Assembly (NCBI GenBank): GCA_963828405.1
Contig: CAWHEG010000031.1
Location: 992,001 to 1,056,000, forward strand
Direction of reading: 5' to 3'
From: JANMJD01 sp963828405
GTDB taxonomy: Bacteria; Actinomycetota; Acidimicrobiia; Acidimicrobiales; Ilumatobacteraceae
DNA length: 64,000 bases
A program made the position numbers and the translations under genes. Below the pieces are notes generated by a model. The model did not search any database, was not told the origin of the DNA, and saw only the letters and a list, made by a program, of their open reading frames with translations. This document shows positions 36,121 through 44,757 of the stretch, one piece after another; positions within the stretch are counted from its first letter, which is position 1; each line of letters opens with the position of its first letter.

Positions 36121-36735
36121 CTATCCGACGAGGCGGGCACGCAGTTTGTCGCGCACCGCCGGCCATTCCTCGGGGATGATCGAGTACTGGGCCGTGTCGC
36201 GCAGCCCGGTGCGCCCGGCGGCCGGCATCTGGTGGCGGATGATCCCTTCGAAGCGGGCGCCGAGCCGCTCGATCGCTGCACGGCTGCGCTGGTTCAGCTC
36301 GTCGGTCTTGAGGAACAACCGGACCACGCCCCAGCGTTCGAAGGCATGGGTCATCATCAGCAGCTTGGCCTCGGTGTTCACCGCCGAGCGTTGGGCGGCA
36401 TGGGCCAGCCAGGTCGAACCGATCTCGACCACGTTGGGCATCGGGGTACCGTCGGTGCCCAACCGTCGCCAATCGCCGTCCCACCATTCGATGGCCATGA
36501 ACCGGGTGGAGCCGACGACGGTGCCGTCGGGCGCGCAGGTGGCGAAGGGCATCTGGGTCGGATTGGCGCAGGCGTCGGCCACGTAGCGGCGCATCGACAC
36601 CTCGTCGTCGGGCACGGGCGTGAACCCGTAGGTCGCCCGGTTGCTCGTCGCCGCCGCGGTCAGTCCGGGCACATGGGCGGCGGCCAACGGTTCGAGACGG
36701 ACGTGTTCGCCGATGAGCAGCAACTCGTGATTCAC
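36121..36735 (-). CDS. GNAT acetyltransferase (RimJ/RimL-like)
   Basis: 204 aa. N-terminal LLIGEHVRLEPLAAAHVPGL, a central IEIGSTWLAHAAQRSAVNTEAK-like strand-helix (here VEIGSTWLAHAAQ), LKTDELNQRSRAAIERLGARF and a terminal region typical of RimJ/L-type N-acetyltransferases. The substrate could be a ribosomal protein, an antibiotic or a small amine. Divergent from the MFS gene. The 108 bp before the peptidase gene has short CACTGCTT direct repeats (36028-36059) and no gene. Confidence 0.82.
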   Translation of the reverse strand: MNHELLLIGEHVRLEPLAAAHVPGLTAAATSNRATYGFTPVPDDEVSMRRYVADACANPTQMPFATCAPDGTVVGSTRFMAIEWWDGDWRRLGTDGTPMPNVVEIGSTWLAHAAQRSAVNTEAKLLMMTHAFERWGVVRLFLKTDELNQRSRAAIERLGARFEGIIRHQMPAAGRTGLRDTAQYSIIPEEWPAVRDKLRARLVG

Positions 36736-36800
36736 CCGGCCAGTCTGGTGCGTGGGAGGCTCGCTGGCGTGCAGGAAGATCGAGGTGATCCGCGGCGCTC

Positions 36801-37982
36801 GTGCGCGGCCACGGAGGGATCGCGCGTGATCCGGTGCCGGCCTACTGGGCGGCCTTCGTCGTGATCGGGATCAGCCTGAGCATCACCGGGCCGGCGCTGT
36901 CGACGCTGCGCGCCAACGTCGGGGCGACGCTCGGGGGCATCGGCGTGGTCTTCGTCGCCCAGTCGGTCGGCTACCTCGCCGGGTCGCTCGGCGCCGGGCG
37001 CGGCTACGACGCCGGCTGGGGTCACCGCCTGCTGGCGGGGGCGATGGTGGTCATCGCCGTGGCGATGCTGGCCATGCCGTGGGTGAGCTCGCTGGTCGTG
37101 CTGATGGCGGTCTGCGCCGTCGTCGGGCTGGCCTCGTCGATCTGCGACGTCGGTGGCAACAGCCTGGTCATCTGGGTTCGCCAGGGCGATGTCGGCCCGG
37201 CGATGAACGTGCTCCACCTCTGCTTCGGGTTGGGTGCCCTGTCGACCCCGCTGCTCGTCGCCGTCGACCTTCGCCTGGCCTGTCTCGTCGAGTCGGTGCT
37301 CGCCCTCGGCGTCGCCGCGTTCGTGCTCCGGTTCGAGTCGCCGAGCCAGCCCCACGCGGCCCACACCACCGGCACCCTCCCCGGTCGGCGGGTGCTGTTC
37401 ACGCTGATGGTGTTCTTCATCGTGTACGTCGGTGTCGAACTGAGCTTCGCCGGCTGGATCCACACCTACGCCGAGGAGATCCATCTCGGCGGGGCGAGGG
37501 CGGCGGCCGCCCTCACCGCCGTGTTCTGGTTGTCGTTCTGCGTGGGCCGGGTGCTCGCCGCGGTGATCGCCCCGCGCATGGCGTCGGGCTCGCTGATCCT
37601 GGGATCGTGCGTCGTCTCCCTCGCCGCGGCCGCGGCCATGGCCCTGTGGGGTCCCCGGGCCTGGGTGGTGTGGGCGGCGACGTCGGTGTTCGGGCTGGGC
37701 ATCGCCTCGCAGTTCCCGATGATGATCACCTACGCCGACGAGCGCCTGAAGCTGTCGAGCGCGGCGACCGCCTGGTTCGTCACCGGCGCCGGGCTCGGTG
37801 GTCTGAGCCTGCCGTGGCTCGTCGGGCAGGTCTTCGACCGCCACGGTGCCCGGGCGATGCCGGTGATGGCCACGCTGTTCAGCAGCGTGGCCCTGGTCTG
37901 GTTCGGCGTCGTCGCCGTGGTCCTGCGCGGCCACGGCGCCCGTCACGGTGCCCGCCAACCATCGGCGGCGGCTGCCGGCTGA
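36801..37982 (+). CDS. MFS transporter
   Basis: 393 aa with about 12 hydrophobic helices in two halves separated by a hydrophilic loop near residue 185 (PSQPHAAHTTGTLPGRR). The first helix FVVIGISLSITGPALSTLR and the FucP/GlpT-like pattern SICDVGGNSLVIW suggest a sugar or drug major-facilitator family member. GTG 36801 is used; GTG 36834 is an alternative. The stop is 4 bp from the stop of the convergent copper-protein gene. Confidence 0.85.
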   Translation: MRGHGGIARDPVPAYWAAFVVIGISLSITGPALSTLRANVGATLGGIGVVFVAQSVGYLAGSLGAGRGYDAGWGHRLLAGAMVVIAVAMLAMPWVSSLVVLMAVCAVVGLASSICDVGGNSLVIWVRQGDVGPAMNVLHLCFGLGALSTPLLVAVDLRLACLVESVLALGVAAFVLRFESPSQPHAAHTTGTLPGRRVLFTLMVFFIVYVGVELSFAGWIHTYAEEIHLGGARAAAALTAVFWLSFCVGRVLAAVIAPRMASGSLILGSCVVSLAAAAAMALWGPRAWVVWAATSVFGLGIASQFPMMITYADERLKLSSAATAWFVTGAGLGGLSLPWLVGQVFDRHGARAMPVMATLFSSVALVWFGVVAVVLRGHGARHGARQPSAAAAG

Positions 37983-37986
37983 GCGT

Positions 37987-38798
37987 TCAGCGGCGCCGGC
38001 GGGCCAGGGCGACGCCGGCGCCGGCCGCGGCGGCGACGGCCAGGGCGCCGATGACGATCGGCGCCTTCGACGAACCCCCGCCGTCCGACCCGCCGCCGGC
38101 GGCCGCCGTGGCCACGACCGGTACGGCGGCCTCGGTGTCGGCGGAGATCGGGGCGATGAGCACGGGCTCGGTGGTGTCGGCGGACGCATCGGTGGCCGCC
38201 GGAGCCGCGGTGGTGGCGGGCTCGCTGACCGCCGGCCGGGTCGTCGCCGACTCCGTGGCGGCCGGCTCCGTGGTGGCCGGCTCGGTGGTGGCCGGCTCGG
38301 TGGTCGGGATCGCCTCACCGGTGATCTCGAGGACAGGGGCCGGGGTCTCCGGTTCGGGTTGGCCGTCGACCGCGATGTCGAGCCAGGCGATCTCGCCCAC
38401 CGCGCATGTCTGGATGATCGGGAAGCGCACCTCGCCCGGGGCGCCGGGCGCGGTGAACGACACGGCGAAGGTGTCCTGAGTGTCCGGGTCGAGCGGCCCG
38501 CCGGTGTAGGTGACGACGTTCGCCGCCGCCGTGCCCGTCCAGCCGGCCTTGTCGACGGGTCGGGCGTCGGTGATCGTCACCGGGATCTGGATCGCCAGCG
38601 ACACGGTCGGCGATCCGTCGCAGCCGTGCTCCACCTTGAACGCCACGGTCGCCGCGCTGCCCGTCGGCACCTCGGCCGGTTCCGGGTCGATGTGCGCCCA
38701 CGCCGAGGTCGGAGCGGCGAGACCGAAGGCGGCCAGGGCAGTCAGGACGGCGAGGAGGTGAGGCCCAGCGCGGTGCGCCGGCGGATCGGGTGATGCAT
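37987..38798 (-). CDS. YcnI-like copper-binding protein (DUF1775), one frameshift
   Basis: About 270 codons. Signal peptide LLAVLTALAAFGLAAPTSAWA ends directly before HIDPEPAEV; an N-terminal His after processing is the mono-histidine copper brace of YcnI proteins. The domain continues KVEHGCDGSPTVSL, VTYTGGPL and LDIAVDGQPEP. After it come a Thr/Glu/Pro repeat (TTEPAT) and a C-terminal membrane helix with an RRRR stop-transfer. ATG 38798 is in another frame from the signal peptide; one base is missing or extra near 38755. It is divergent from a CopC-CopD operon, the usual partner of YcnI. Confidence 0.8.
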
Positions 38799-38937
38799 CG
38801 TTGGGACTCCAGGATCGGCGCGCCCGGGGGATGGCGGGGTTGGACGGGGTGTGGCGGGACGTGGGTGCGCGACCTGTCACAGCGCACCGGGGTCGCGGGG
38901 TCTGCGGTTGCGCACCGGCGAGGTTATCTTCGTCGGG

Positions 38938-39966
38938 ATGAGTGGCCCGGCCCGGTTCGTCGGCGTCGGGGCGTTCGTCGCTCGGGCTTCTCGCCTCCGC
39001 CCCACCGCCGGGGCCCACGGCGGCGCCGACGACCGGTGGGAGACGAACTACCTGACGGAGCTCGCCGGCGTCGAGGGCGACGCCGGCGGGGTCGACGCCG
39101 AGGTCGTCGAACTCGGTCGGCGGATCGAGGTGACCCGCACGACGGCGGGCGAGGTGCTCGTCATCGGCTACGCCGGCGAGCCCTACCTCCGGCTCGACGC
39201 CGACGGGGTCTGGGAGAACGTCAACTCACCGAGCCTCTACCTCAACCGCGACCGGTTCGCCTCGACCGCCCCGCCGCCGACGGCGACGGGTGACGCCGTC
39301 GCCGACTGGCGGCTGGCCTCCGCCGGTCGATCGGTTCGCTGGCACGATCATCGGGCCCACTGGATGGCGACCGTCCCGCCGCCGGCGGTCGCCGCCGACC
39401 CCGGTCGCCGTCAGCAGATCGAGGGCGACCACCGCATCGAACTGCGGGTCGACGGCCGCCCGGTGGCGCTGCTGCTCACGGTGACCTGGGTGCCACCGCC
39501 CTCCTCGCGCCCGGCATGGCTGGCGGCCGCCGGGCTCGTGGCCGCTGCTGGCGCGCTGCTCCTCGCCCGCCGCCGGGACGTGGCCGGGCCGGCGGTGGCC
39601 GTCGCCGTGGCGGCCGCCCTCGTCGACCTCGGCATGTGGGCCGACCGCCGCCGCCTGATCATCGGGGCGGTCGTCGCCGCCCTCGGCGTCGTGCTCGTCG
39701 TGCTCCGCCGCTTCCCGCTCCGTCGGGCCGGTGTTGTGCTGGCAGGGCTGGCGGCTGCCGTGTTGGCGTTCAGTCGGTTCGGGGTCTTCGGCCATTCGTT
39801 GATCTGGGGTGTCCAGCCCGACGTGACCCGGGCGTCGGTGGCAGTGGGCTGCGGCCTGGCCCTCGGTGGCGCCATCGCCGCCGTGCTGGGCAGCCCGTTG
39901 CTGATACCGCGGGCGAAGGGGCAGATACCACGACGATCTGAAGGCGCAGATGCCACAACGAGCTGA
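38938..39966 (+). CDS. membrane protein of the copper operon
   Basis: 342 aa; not assigned to a named family. The first 180 residues are extracytoplasmic in appearance (VELGRRIEVTRTTAGEVLVIGYAGEPYLRL, SPSLYLNRDRF, WHDHRAHWM, a His-rich putative metal site), followed by about five hydrophobic helices. Similar proteins lie between YcnI and CopC genes in actinobacteria. The start region lacks a clean signal peptide, although LGLLASAPP-like sequence is visible in another frame, so an indel near 38980 is possible. TATCTT (38925-38930) lies 7 bp before ATG 38938. Its stop overlaps the CopC-CopD gene. Confidence 0.65.
   Translation: MSGPARFVGVGAFVARASRLRPTAGAHGGADDRWETNYLTELAGVEGDAGGVDAEVVELGRRIEVTRTTAGEVLVIGYAGEPYLRLDADGVWENVNSPSLYLNRDRFASTAPPPTATGDAVADWRLASAGRSVRWHDHRAHWMATVPPPAVAADPGRRQQIEGDHRIELRVDGRPVALLLTVTWVPPPSSRPAWLAAAGLVAAAGALLLARRRDVAGPAVAVAVAAALVDLGMWADRRRLIIGAVVAALGVVLVVLRRFPLRRAGVVLAGLAAAVLAFSRFGVFGHSLIWGVQPDVTRASVAVGCGLALGGAIAAVLGSPLLIPRAKGQIPRRSEGADATTS
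39916..39965 (+). repeat. 25-bp imperfect tandem duplication over the CopC-CopD start
   Basis: Two adjacent 25-bp units (39916-39940 and 39941-39965) match at about 21 positions. The second contains the ATG of the next gene (39950) and the TGA of the upstream one. Confidence 0.6.
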
Positions 39967-41645
39967 ACGTCGCCGTTCCCGGCTCCTGGTAGCGCTGGTC
40001 GTGGCGATCGCCGTCGTCGGCATGCGTCCTACCGTTGCGTCGGCCCACGCCGAGCTGCTCTCATCGGAGCCTGCTCCGGCAGCCGTCCTCGACGAACCGC
40101 CCACCGAGGTCGTGCTGCGGTTCAACGAGGGCGTCGAGGTGGTCGTCGGCGGGATCCGCCTGTTCGACGGGACCGGCCGATCGATCGAGGTCGGCGAGCC
40201 GTGGCACCCCGACGGCGACGCCAAGGTGATCGCGGTCGACCTGCCCGCACTGGCCGACGGCTCGTACGTCGTCGACTGGCGGGTGATCTCGTCCGACTCG
40301 CATCCGCTCCATGCCGCGTTCACCTTTCAGGTCGGCGCGGTCTCGACCCTCGACCCCGGTGTGGTCGACGCGCATCGGCCAGGCCGGGCGGGCCCGCCCG
40401 GCAGTCACCGTCGCCCTGGGAGCGACCCGGGCGCTGATCATCGCCTCGATGGCCATCGTCCTCGGCGGCCTGATGGCGCTCGGCATGCGCATCGCCCCGG
40501 CGACGACGGCCACCCGCCGTCTGGTGCCGGTTGCCGCCCTGGTCGGGGGTGCGGCCGGGCTGATCGCCCTGCCCGTCCAGACCGCCCGGGTCTCGGGGAC
40601 CGGACTGTCGGAGGTGTTCCACGCCGACGCCTGGACATCTGCGCTCGACACCCGGGCCGGGATGGCCTGGCTGGTGCGGGTCGTCGTGCTGGTGGTCGTC
40701 GGGGTCGGCGCGAGCCGGTCGTCGACGAGCGACATGTCGGCCCGATCGTCGGGACAGGTCCGTTCCGTCGGGCTCGGGTTGGGAGCAGCACTGCTCGGCA
40801 TCGCCTCGGCCTACGGCGGTCACGGGGCGAGCGGTCGCTGGCCCGTGCTCGGCGTCGCCACGACGGCGGTCCACATGACGGCGATGGCCATCTGGCTCGG
40901 CGGTCTGGTGATGTTGCTCGTCGGCCTGCAGGCGGCAACTGCCCGCCAGATCGAACGCTTCTCCGGCCTCGCCCTGCGGGCGGTGGCCGTCGTCGTCGTG
41001 TCGGGCACGGTGCAGGCGGTCCGCCAGGTGCCGAACCTCGGCTCGGTCACCAGCAGCGACTTCGGCATCGCCCTCGTCTGGAAGCTGGCGGCCGTCTCGG
41101 CCCTGCTGCTCGCCGCCGTGTTCAGCCGTCAGCTGGTGCACGGCGAGAGCCTCGGCCTGGGGGTGCTGGCCAGGCGGATGGCGCCCAGCGCCGAGCGGGT
41201 CGAACACATCGTCGACCTGCGCATGCTGCGCCGGTCGATCGGCGTCGAGGCGTTGATCGCCGCCGGCGTCGTCGTGCTCACCTCGGTGCTGATGGCGGCC
41301 GACCCGTCGACCGCGGCGCAGGCCCGGCCGTTCTCGGCCACCCTCGTCGACGGCGAGGTGACCCTCTCGATCTTCGTCACCCCCGGGTCCGTCGGGAACA
41401 ACGAGGCGCACCTGGCGCTCACCAGCCTGTCGGGAGCGCTCGCCCAGCCCGACAACGTCACCCTCGAAGTCGCCGATCCCGACCGTGACGTCGCCGGGAT
41501 CGGCGTCGAACTGGTCGACGCCGGGGGCACCCACCTGATCGCCCCACGGGCCGAGATCCCCTACGCCGCCGATTGGCGGTTCACGGTGACCGCCCGGTAC
41601 GGGTTCGAGCAGTACACGTTCGTGGCCACGGTGCCGATCGGCTAG
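39950..41645 (+). CDS. CopC-CopD fusion, copper import protein (one frameshift)
   Basis: About 565 codons. The CopC part has a signal peptide (LLVALVVAIAVVG, ending ASA) followed by HAELLSSEP, whose first His is the copper ligand, and SDSHPLHAAFTFQVG. After a frame change near 40373 (one extra C, between VVDA and IGQAGRARP) the CopD part has about eight transmembrane helices with MAWLVR, AIWLGGLVMLLVG and VQAVRQVPNLGSV. The last 110 residues are a soluble domain (SATLVDGEVTLSIFVTPG) typical of CopD proteins in actinobacteria. Copper handling at the membrane is inferred from the family and from YcnI nearby. Confidence 0.88.
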
Positions 41646-41659
41646 GAGCGGGCTGGTGA

Positions 41660-42037
41660 TCAGAGCAGTTCGATCGGGCAGTTGATGCCTGGTGCATTGG
41701 CGAGTCGGGTGTCGGTCGTGAGCAGGGCTGTCGCGCCGGTCATCTCGGCGAGGGCGACGTAGGTGGCGTCGTACGCGCTGAGATTGTGGCGGAGCGCCCA
41801 TATTCTCGGTCGGAGCCAGTCGGCTGGGAACCGGGTGAGGGCGAGGCGGATGAAACCGTCCAAGGCGGACGTGCCTTGCTTCTCGGTCAGGATCCGCTGG
41901 ACGACGAGGCGCCGAAGGACGTTGGTCACCTCGCTGTCGATGAGGTGGGGAACCGCCAGTTCCTCGTCGCCGAGGCGATCGGGGTCGAGGTCGTTGGCGA
42001 CGAGTTCGACGATCACGCCGGCGTCGACGACTCTCAA
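41660..42037 (-). CDS. VapC-type PIN-domain toxin
   Basis: 125 aa. The PIN active-site acidic residues appear in order: Asp5 (VVDAGVIVELV), Glu in LIDSEVTNVLRR, Asp in LSAYDATYVALAE and Asp in TTDTRLA. PIN toxins cleave RNA, usually tRNA or rRNA. Overlaps the antitoxin gene upstream by 4 bp (ATGA-type), typical of VapBC operons. Confidence 0.9.
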   Translation of the reverse strand: MRVVDAGVIVELVANDLDPDRLGDEELAVPHLIDSEVTNVLRRLVVQRILTEKQGTSALDGFIRLALTRFPADWLRPRIWALRHNLSAYDATYVALAEMTGATALLTTDTRLANAPGINCPIELL

Positions 42038-42276
42038 TCGCCGCGTCCCTCGTGCAGCGCGGTGAGGATCGTGTCTCGATCGACATGGCCTCGAACCTTC
42101 GCCTGCGTCTCTCTGATCACGGCGGCGTTGGCGTGCATCGCCTGGGTGCGTTTGGCCAGGTGTTCCAGTTCGCGCAGCATGTATCGGGTCAGGGAGAGAC
42201 CCTGGGCGGCGGCGGCGTCAGCCAAGGCATCGTGCACGTCGTCGGGCACGTCTCGGACTTGGATCACTCTCGACAT
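42034..42276 (-). CDS. FitA/VapB-type ribbon-helix-helix antitoxin
   Basis: 80 aa from ATG 42276 (SRVIQVRDVPDDVHDALADAAA). The N-terminus is a ribbon-helix-helix DNA-binding fold, QVRDVPDDVHDALADAAAAQ with GLSLTRYMLREL as the second helix. The C-terminal part (AVIRETQAKVRGHVDRDTIL) would bind the toxin. ATG 42288 (MVATMSR) is an alternative start directly next to the operator. Confidence 0.85.
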   Translation of the reverse strand: MSRVIQVRDVPDDVHDALADAAAAQGLSLTRYMLRELEHLAKRTQAMHANAAVIRETQAKVRGHVDRDTILTALHEGRGD

Positions 42277-42289
42277 GGTCGCCACCATA

Positions 42290-42322
42290 CCATCGATGGG
42301 TGCACATTGCACCCATCGATGG
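42290..42322. promoter_or_regulatory. VapBC operator: double palindrome
   Basis: A 15-bp perfect inverted repeat (CCATCGATGGGTGCA, 3-nt spacer, complement) that contains two CCATCGATGG palindromes with centres 23 bp apart, about two helical turns. It directly precedes the antitoxin gene and fits an autoregulatory RHH operator. Confidence 0.7.
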
Positions 42323-42429
42323 GTTCGACTGCCGTTCTGCTCTCAGCGGCGCTGCGCGCTCGTGCGCGCGTCTCTCGGCGTGCTCGATCGTCCCCGCCAC
42401 GTCCTCTGGTGCGCTGAACGGATCGTGGG

Positions 42430-44394
42430 TCAGCGACGGGTGTCGGTCGTCGGCAGGTCGCGTTCCGCCGCGGGCAACGAGGCCTGGTAGAGGGTCTCGT
42501 ACAGCCCGCCGATGGCCCGCAGCTCGTTGTGGGTTCCTCGTTCGACGATCCGCCCGGCGTCGAGGACGAGGATCTCGTCGGCCTCGTGGACCATGCGCAG
42601 GTTGTGCGAGACGAGCAGCGTGGCCCGGTTGTCCATCAGGCGGTGGATCGGTTCGTGGATGCGATCGGTCGATCCGGCGTCGAGCCCGCTCGTCGGTTCG
42701 TCGAGGATGAGCAGCGGCGCATCGCGCAGCAGCGCTCTGGCCAGGGCGATGCGCTGGCGTTGGCCCCCGGAGAGCCTCCGGCCTCGTTGCCCGACCGACG
42801 TGGCGTAGCCGTCGGGGAACTCGTCGATGAACGAGTGGGCATCGGCGAGCGTCGCCGCGGCGGTGATCTCGTCGTCGGTGGCGTCGGGGAGGCCGTAGGC
42901 GATGTTCTCGGCGATCGTGCGGTCGACCATCGGGGAATCCTGGGGGACCAGGGCGATGCGCTCGCGGTACTCGTCGAGGCACAGGGCGCGGATGTCGTCG
43001 CCGTCGAAGCGGATCGTTCCGGCCGTGGGCTCGTACCAGCGCATCAGCAGGCGCACGACCGTCGACTTCCCGGCGCCGCTGGGACCGACCAGGGCGACCA
43101 CCTTGCCGGGTTCGAGGCGGAACGAGACACCGCTCAGCGATGCCCGTTCGGCCCCCGGATAGGTGAACGACACCGACTTGAACTCCACGTCGCCTCGTTG
43201 GGCGATCACCGGCAGGGCGTCGGGGGGATCGGGGGCGTGGGCGGGGACGTCGAGCAGCTCGATGACCCGCTCGGCGCTCGCCGCGGCCGAGTACAGGCTC
43301 GTGCCGAGCCGGCCCAGCGCACGGATCGGGGAGAACAGCTGGTTGAGGAAGGCCATGAACACGAACAGCCCGCCGAGCGTCATGCGCCCGCGGTCCAGCT
43401 CGATCGTCCCCAGGGAGATCACCGAAATGGCGCCGACCAACTCCATGCCGTCGACGGCCGGCTGGTACAGGGCCCGAAGCCGGGCGGCGACCATGTCGAC
43501 CCGGAACAGGGCTTGGCCGTGGTCGTCGAAGCGGTCGAGCTCGGCCTGCTTCGTACCGTGCGATTGGATCAGAGGCACGTTGGCGAGGATGTCCTCGGCC
43601 GCCGCCCCGATCTCGCCGCCACGGCGACGCCGCTCGCGCGAGGTCACCTTGGTGCGACGGGCGAAGAACCTGCTGAGCAGGCCGAAGAAGGGTCCGACGA
43701 CCAAGGCGGCGAGAGCGAGTCGCCAGCTGAGCACGAAGATGATGGTCAGCAGCGCGGCGGCCCGCACGACGTGGCCGAAGACGTCGCGTGTCGTGGTCGC
43801 CACCAGTGTCCCGATGGCGCCGACGTCGCCGGACAGCCTGGTCAGCAGGTCGCCCAGGGCGTGGCGGTCGTAGAAGTCGGGGCGCACGTCCAACATGTGG
43901 GACATCAGGTCGCGGCGGGCGTCGAGCAGGATGCGCCCGCTCACCCATTCGTCGAGGACCGACTCGACGTAGGAGAGGCCGGCGACGGCGATCGTGGTCA
44001 GTCCGAGCAGGACGAACACCAGCGGGGCCTTGTCGAGCGAGGCGGGGACGAAGACCTGGTCGACGGCGATCTTGAACACCCAGATGGCGCCGATCTCGGC
44101 CAGCGGGATGAGCAGGCGCAGGATGCCGAGGGCGATCAGCTGCGGCCGGTACCGGCGGGCGTACGGATGGAAGCGCCGGATGGTGGCCCGCAGCGCACGA
44201 GAGCGGGGGACGGTGGTGCTCGTCGCCCTGCGCAGCATCAAGGCGGCTGGGCGTAACCGCCGCCGACCTGCGTCGTCCGGTTGGTCGGAGGCCTTCGGTG
44301 TCGGGTGTGACGCCATGATCTCGGCGATGAAGGTGGCGAGATCTTCGTTGATGTCGCCTTCTGCCTGATCGACGACTCGACGCTTCATGAACAT
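42430..44394 (-). CDS. ABC exporter of peptide cassette 1 (fused permease-ATPase)
   Basis: About 654 aa. The N-terminus MFMKRRVVDQAEGDINEDLA is followed by six transmembrane helices (about 85-360) and an ATP-binding domain (about 410-640): Walker A GPSGAGKS, Q-loop VPQDSPM, signature LSGGQRQR, Walker B LLILDEPTSGLD, H-loop LLVSHNL. It is a half-size MsbA-like exporter and would work as a homodimer; there is no C39 peptidase domain, so leader removal, if any, needs another enzyme. It lies 98 bp downstream of a 51-residue peptide gene on the same strand with a hairpin between. A close paralogue serves a second copy of the cassette. Confidence 0.9.
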   Translation of the reverse strand: MFMKRRVVDQAEGDINEDLATFIAEIMASHPTPKASDQPDDAGRRRLRPAALMLRRATSTTVPRSRALRATIRRFHPYARRYRPQLIALGILRLLIPLAEIGAIWVFKIAVDQVFVPASLDKAPLVFVLLGLTTIAVAGLSYVESVLDEWVSGRILLDARRDLMSHMLDVRPDFYDRHALGDLLTRLSGDVGAIGTLVATTTRDVFGHVVRAAALLTIIFVLSWRLALAALVVGPFFGLLSRFFARRTKVTSRERRRRGGEIGAAAEDILANVPLIQSHGTKQAELDRFDDHGQALFRVDMVAARLRALYQPAVDGMELVGAISVISLGTIELDRGRMTLGGLFVFMAFLNQLFSPIRALGRLGTSLYSAAASAERVIELLDVPAHAPDPPDALPVIAQRGDVEFKSVSFTYPGAERASLSGVSFRLEPGKVVALVGPSGAGKSTVVRLLMRWYEPTAGTIRFDGDDIRALCLDEYRERIALVPQDSPMVDRTIAENIAYGLPDATDDEITAAATLADAHSFIDEFPDGYATSVGQRGRRLSGGQRQRIALARALLRDAPLLILDEPTSGLDAGSTDRIHEPIHRLMDNRATLLVSHNLRMVHEADEILVLDAGRIVERGTHNELRAIGGLYETLYQASLPAAERDLPTTDTRR

Positions 44395-44451
44395 GAGTTT
44401 CGCATCCGCTCGTGAGTTGCGCTTGGCGTTGGGGGACCGCGACCCTGGGAG

Positions 44452-44488
44452 CAGGTCGGGGGTCGGCGACTCACCGACCCCCGACCTG
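44452..44488 (-). terminator. hairpin between peptide 1 and its exporter
   Basis: 15-bp perfect stem (CAGGTCGGGGGTCGG and complement) with a 7-nt loop, beginning 4 bp after the stop of the peptide gene. It is probably a partial terminator that lets more peptide than exporter be made. Confidence 0.65.
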
Positions 44489-44492
44489 GACC

Positions 44493-44648
44493 TCACAGCA
44501 GCCAGCTCGGGCTGCCGGCGGCGGTGCCGCAGCTGCTCCCGCCGTTGCTCTTGTTGCTCGTGTTGCTCTTGTTGCTTTTGTTGCTCTTGTTGTGGCTCTT
44601 GCCACCACGGCCGCCGGCGGCCGGGCACATCTGCTTGAAAGCTCCCAT
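44493..44648 (-). CDS. small MGAFKQ peptide 1 (putative secreted peptide)
   Basis: 51 aa, no family recognised. N-terminal block MGAFKQMCPAAGGRGG is shared with the second peptide; the middle is KSHNKSNKSNKSN-like, rich in Lys, Ser and Asn; the end is GGSSCGTAAGSPSWLL. Two Cys residues (8 and near 40). AGGAGA lies 8 bases before the ATG, a good ribosome site, and the ATG is 22 bp from a conserved inverted repeat. Because a diverged copy shares the N-terminus, regulatory site, hairpin and exporter, I take this as a real gene. It may be a ribosomally made bacteriocin or signalling peptide; no modification enzyme is in the window. Confidence 0.75.
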   Translation of the reverse strand: MGAFKQMCPAAGGRGGKSHNKSNKSNKSNTSNKSNGGSSCGTAAGSPSWLL

Positions 44649-44670
44649 GATCTCTTCTCCTGTGGTGTGT

Positions 44671-44690
44671 GATGACCCCATTCGGTCACC
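44671..44690 (-). promoter_or_regulatory. operator-like inverted repeat upstream of peptide 1
   Basis: On the plus strand GATGACC-CCATTC-GGTCACC: 7-bp arms, 6-bp spacer, one mismatch. The same pattern lies at 47228 before peptide 2. A shared GCGTGAGAT block (44710-44718) lies 19 bp further upstream. Confidence 0.6.
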
Positions 44691-44757
44691 ATCAGAAGAA
44701 CGTCCCGGGGCGTGAGATCTTGCGTGGGTTCTGCGGGATGGTCCATACGGCCCGTGG

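Noticed and set aside
42529..44256. Plus-strand frame of 575 codons
   Set aside because: Shadow of the ABC exporter gene; no domain in it.
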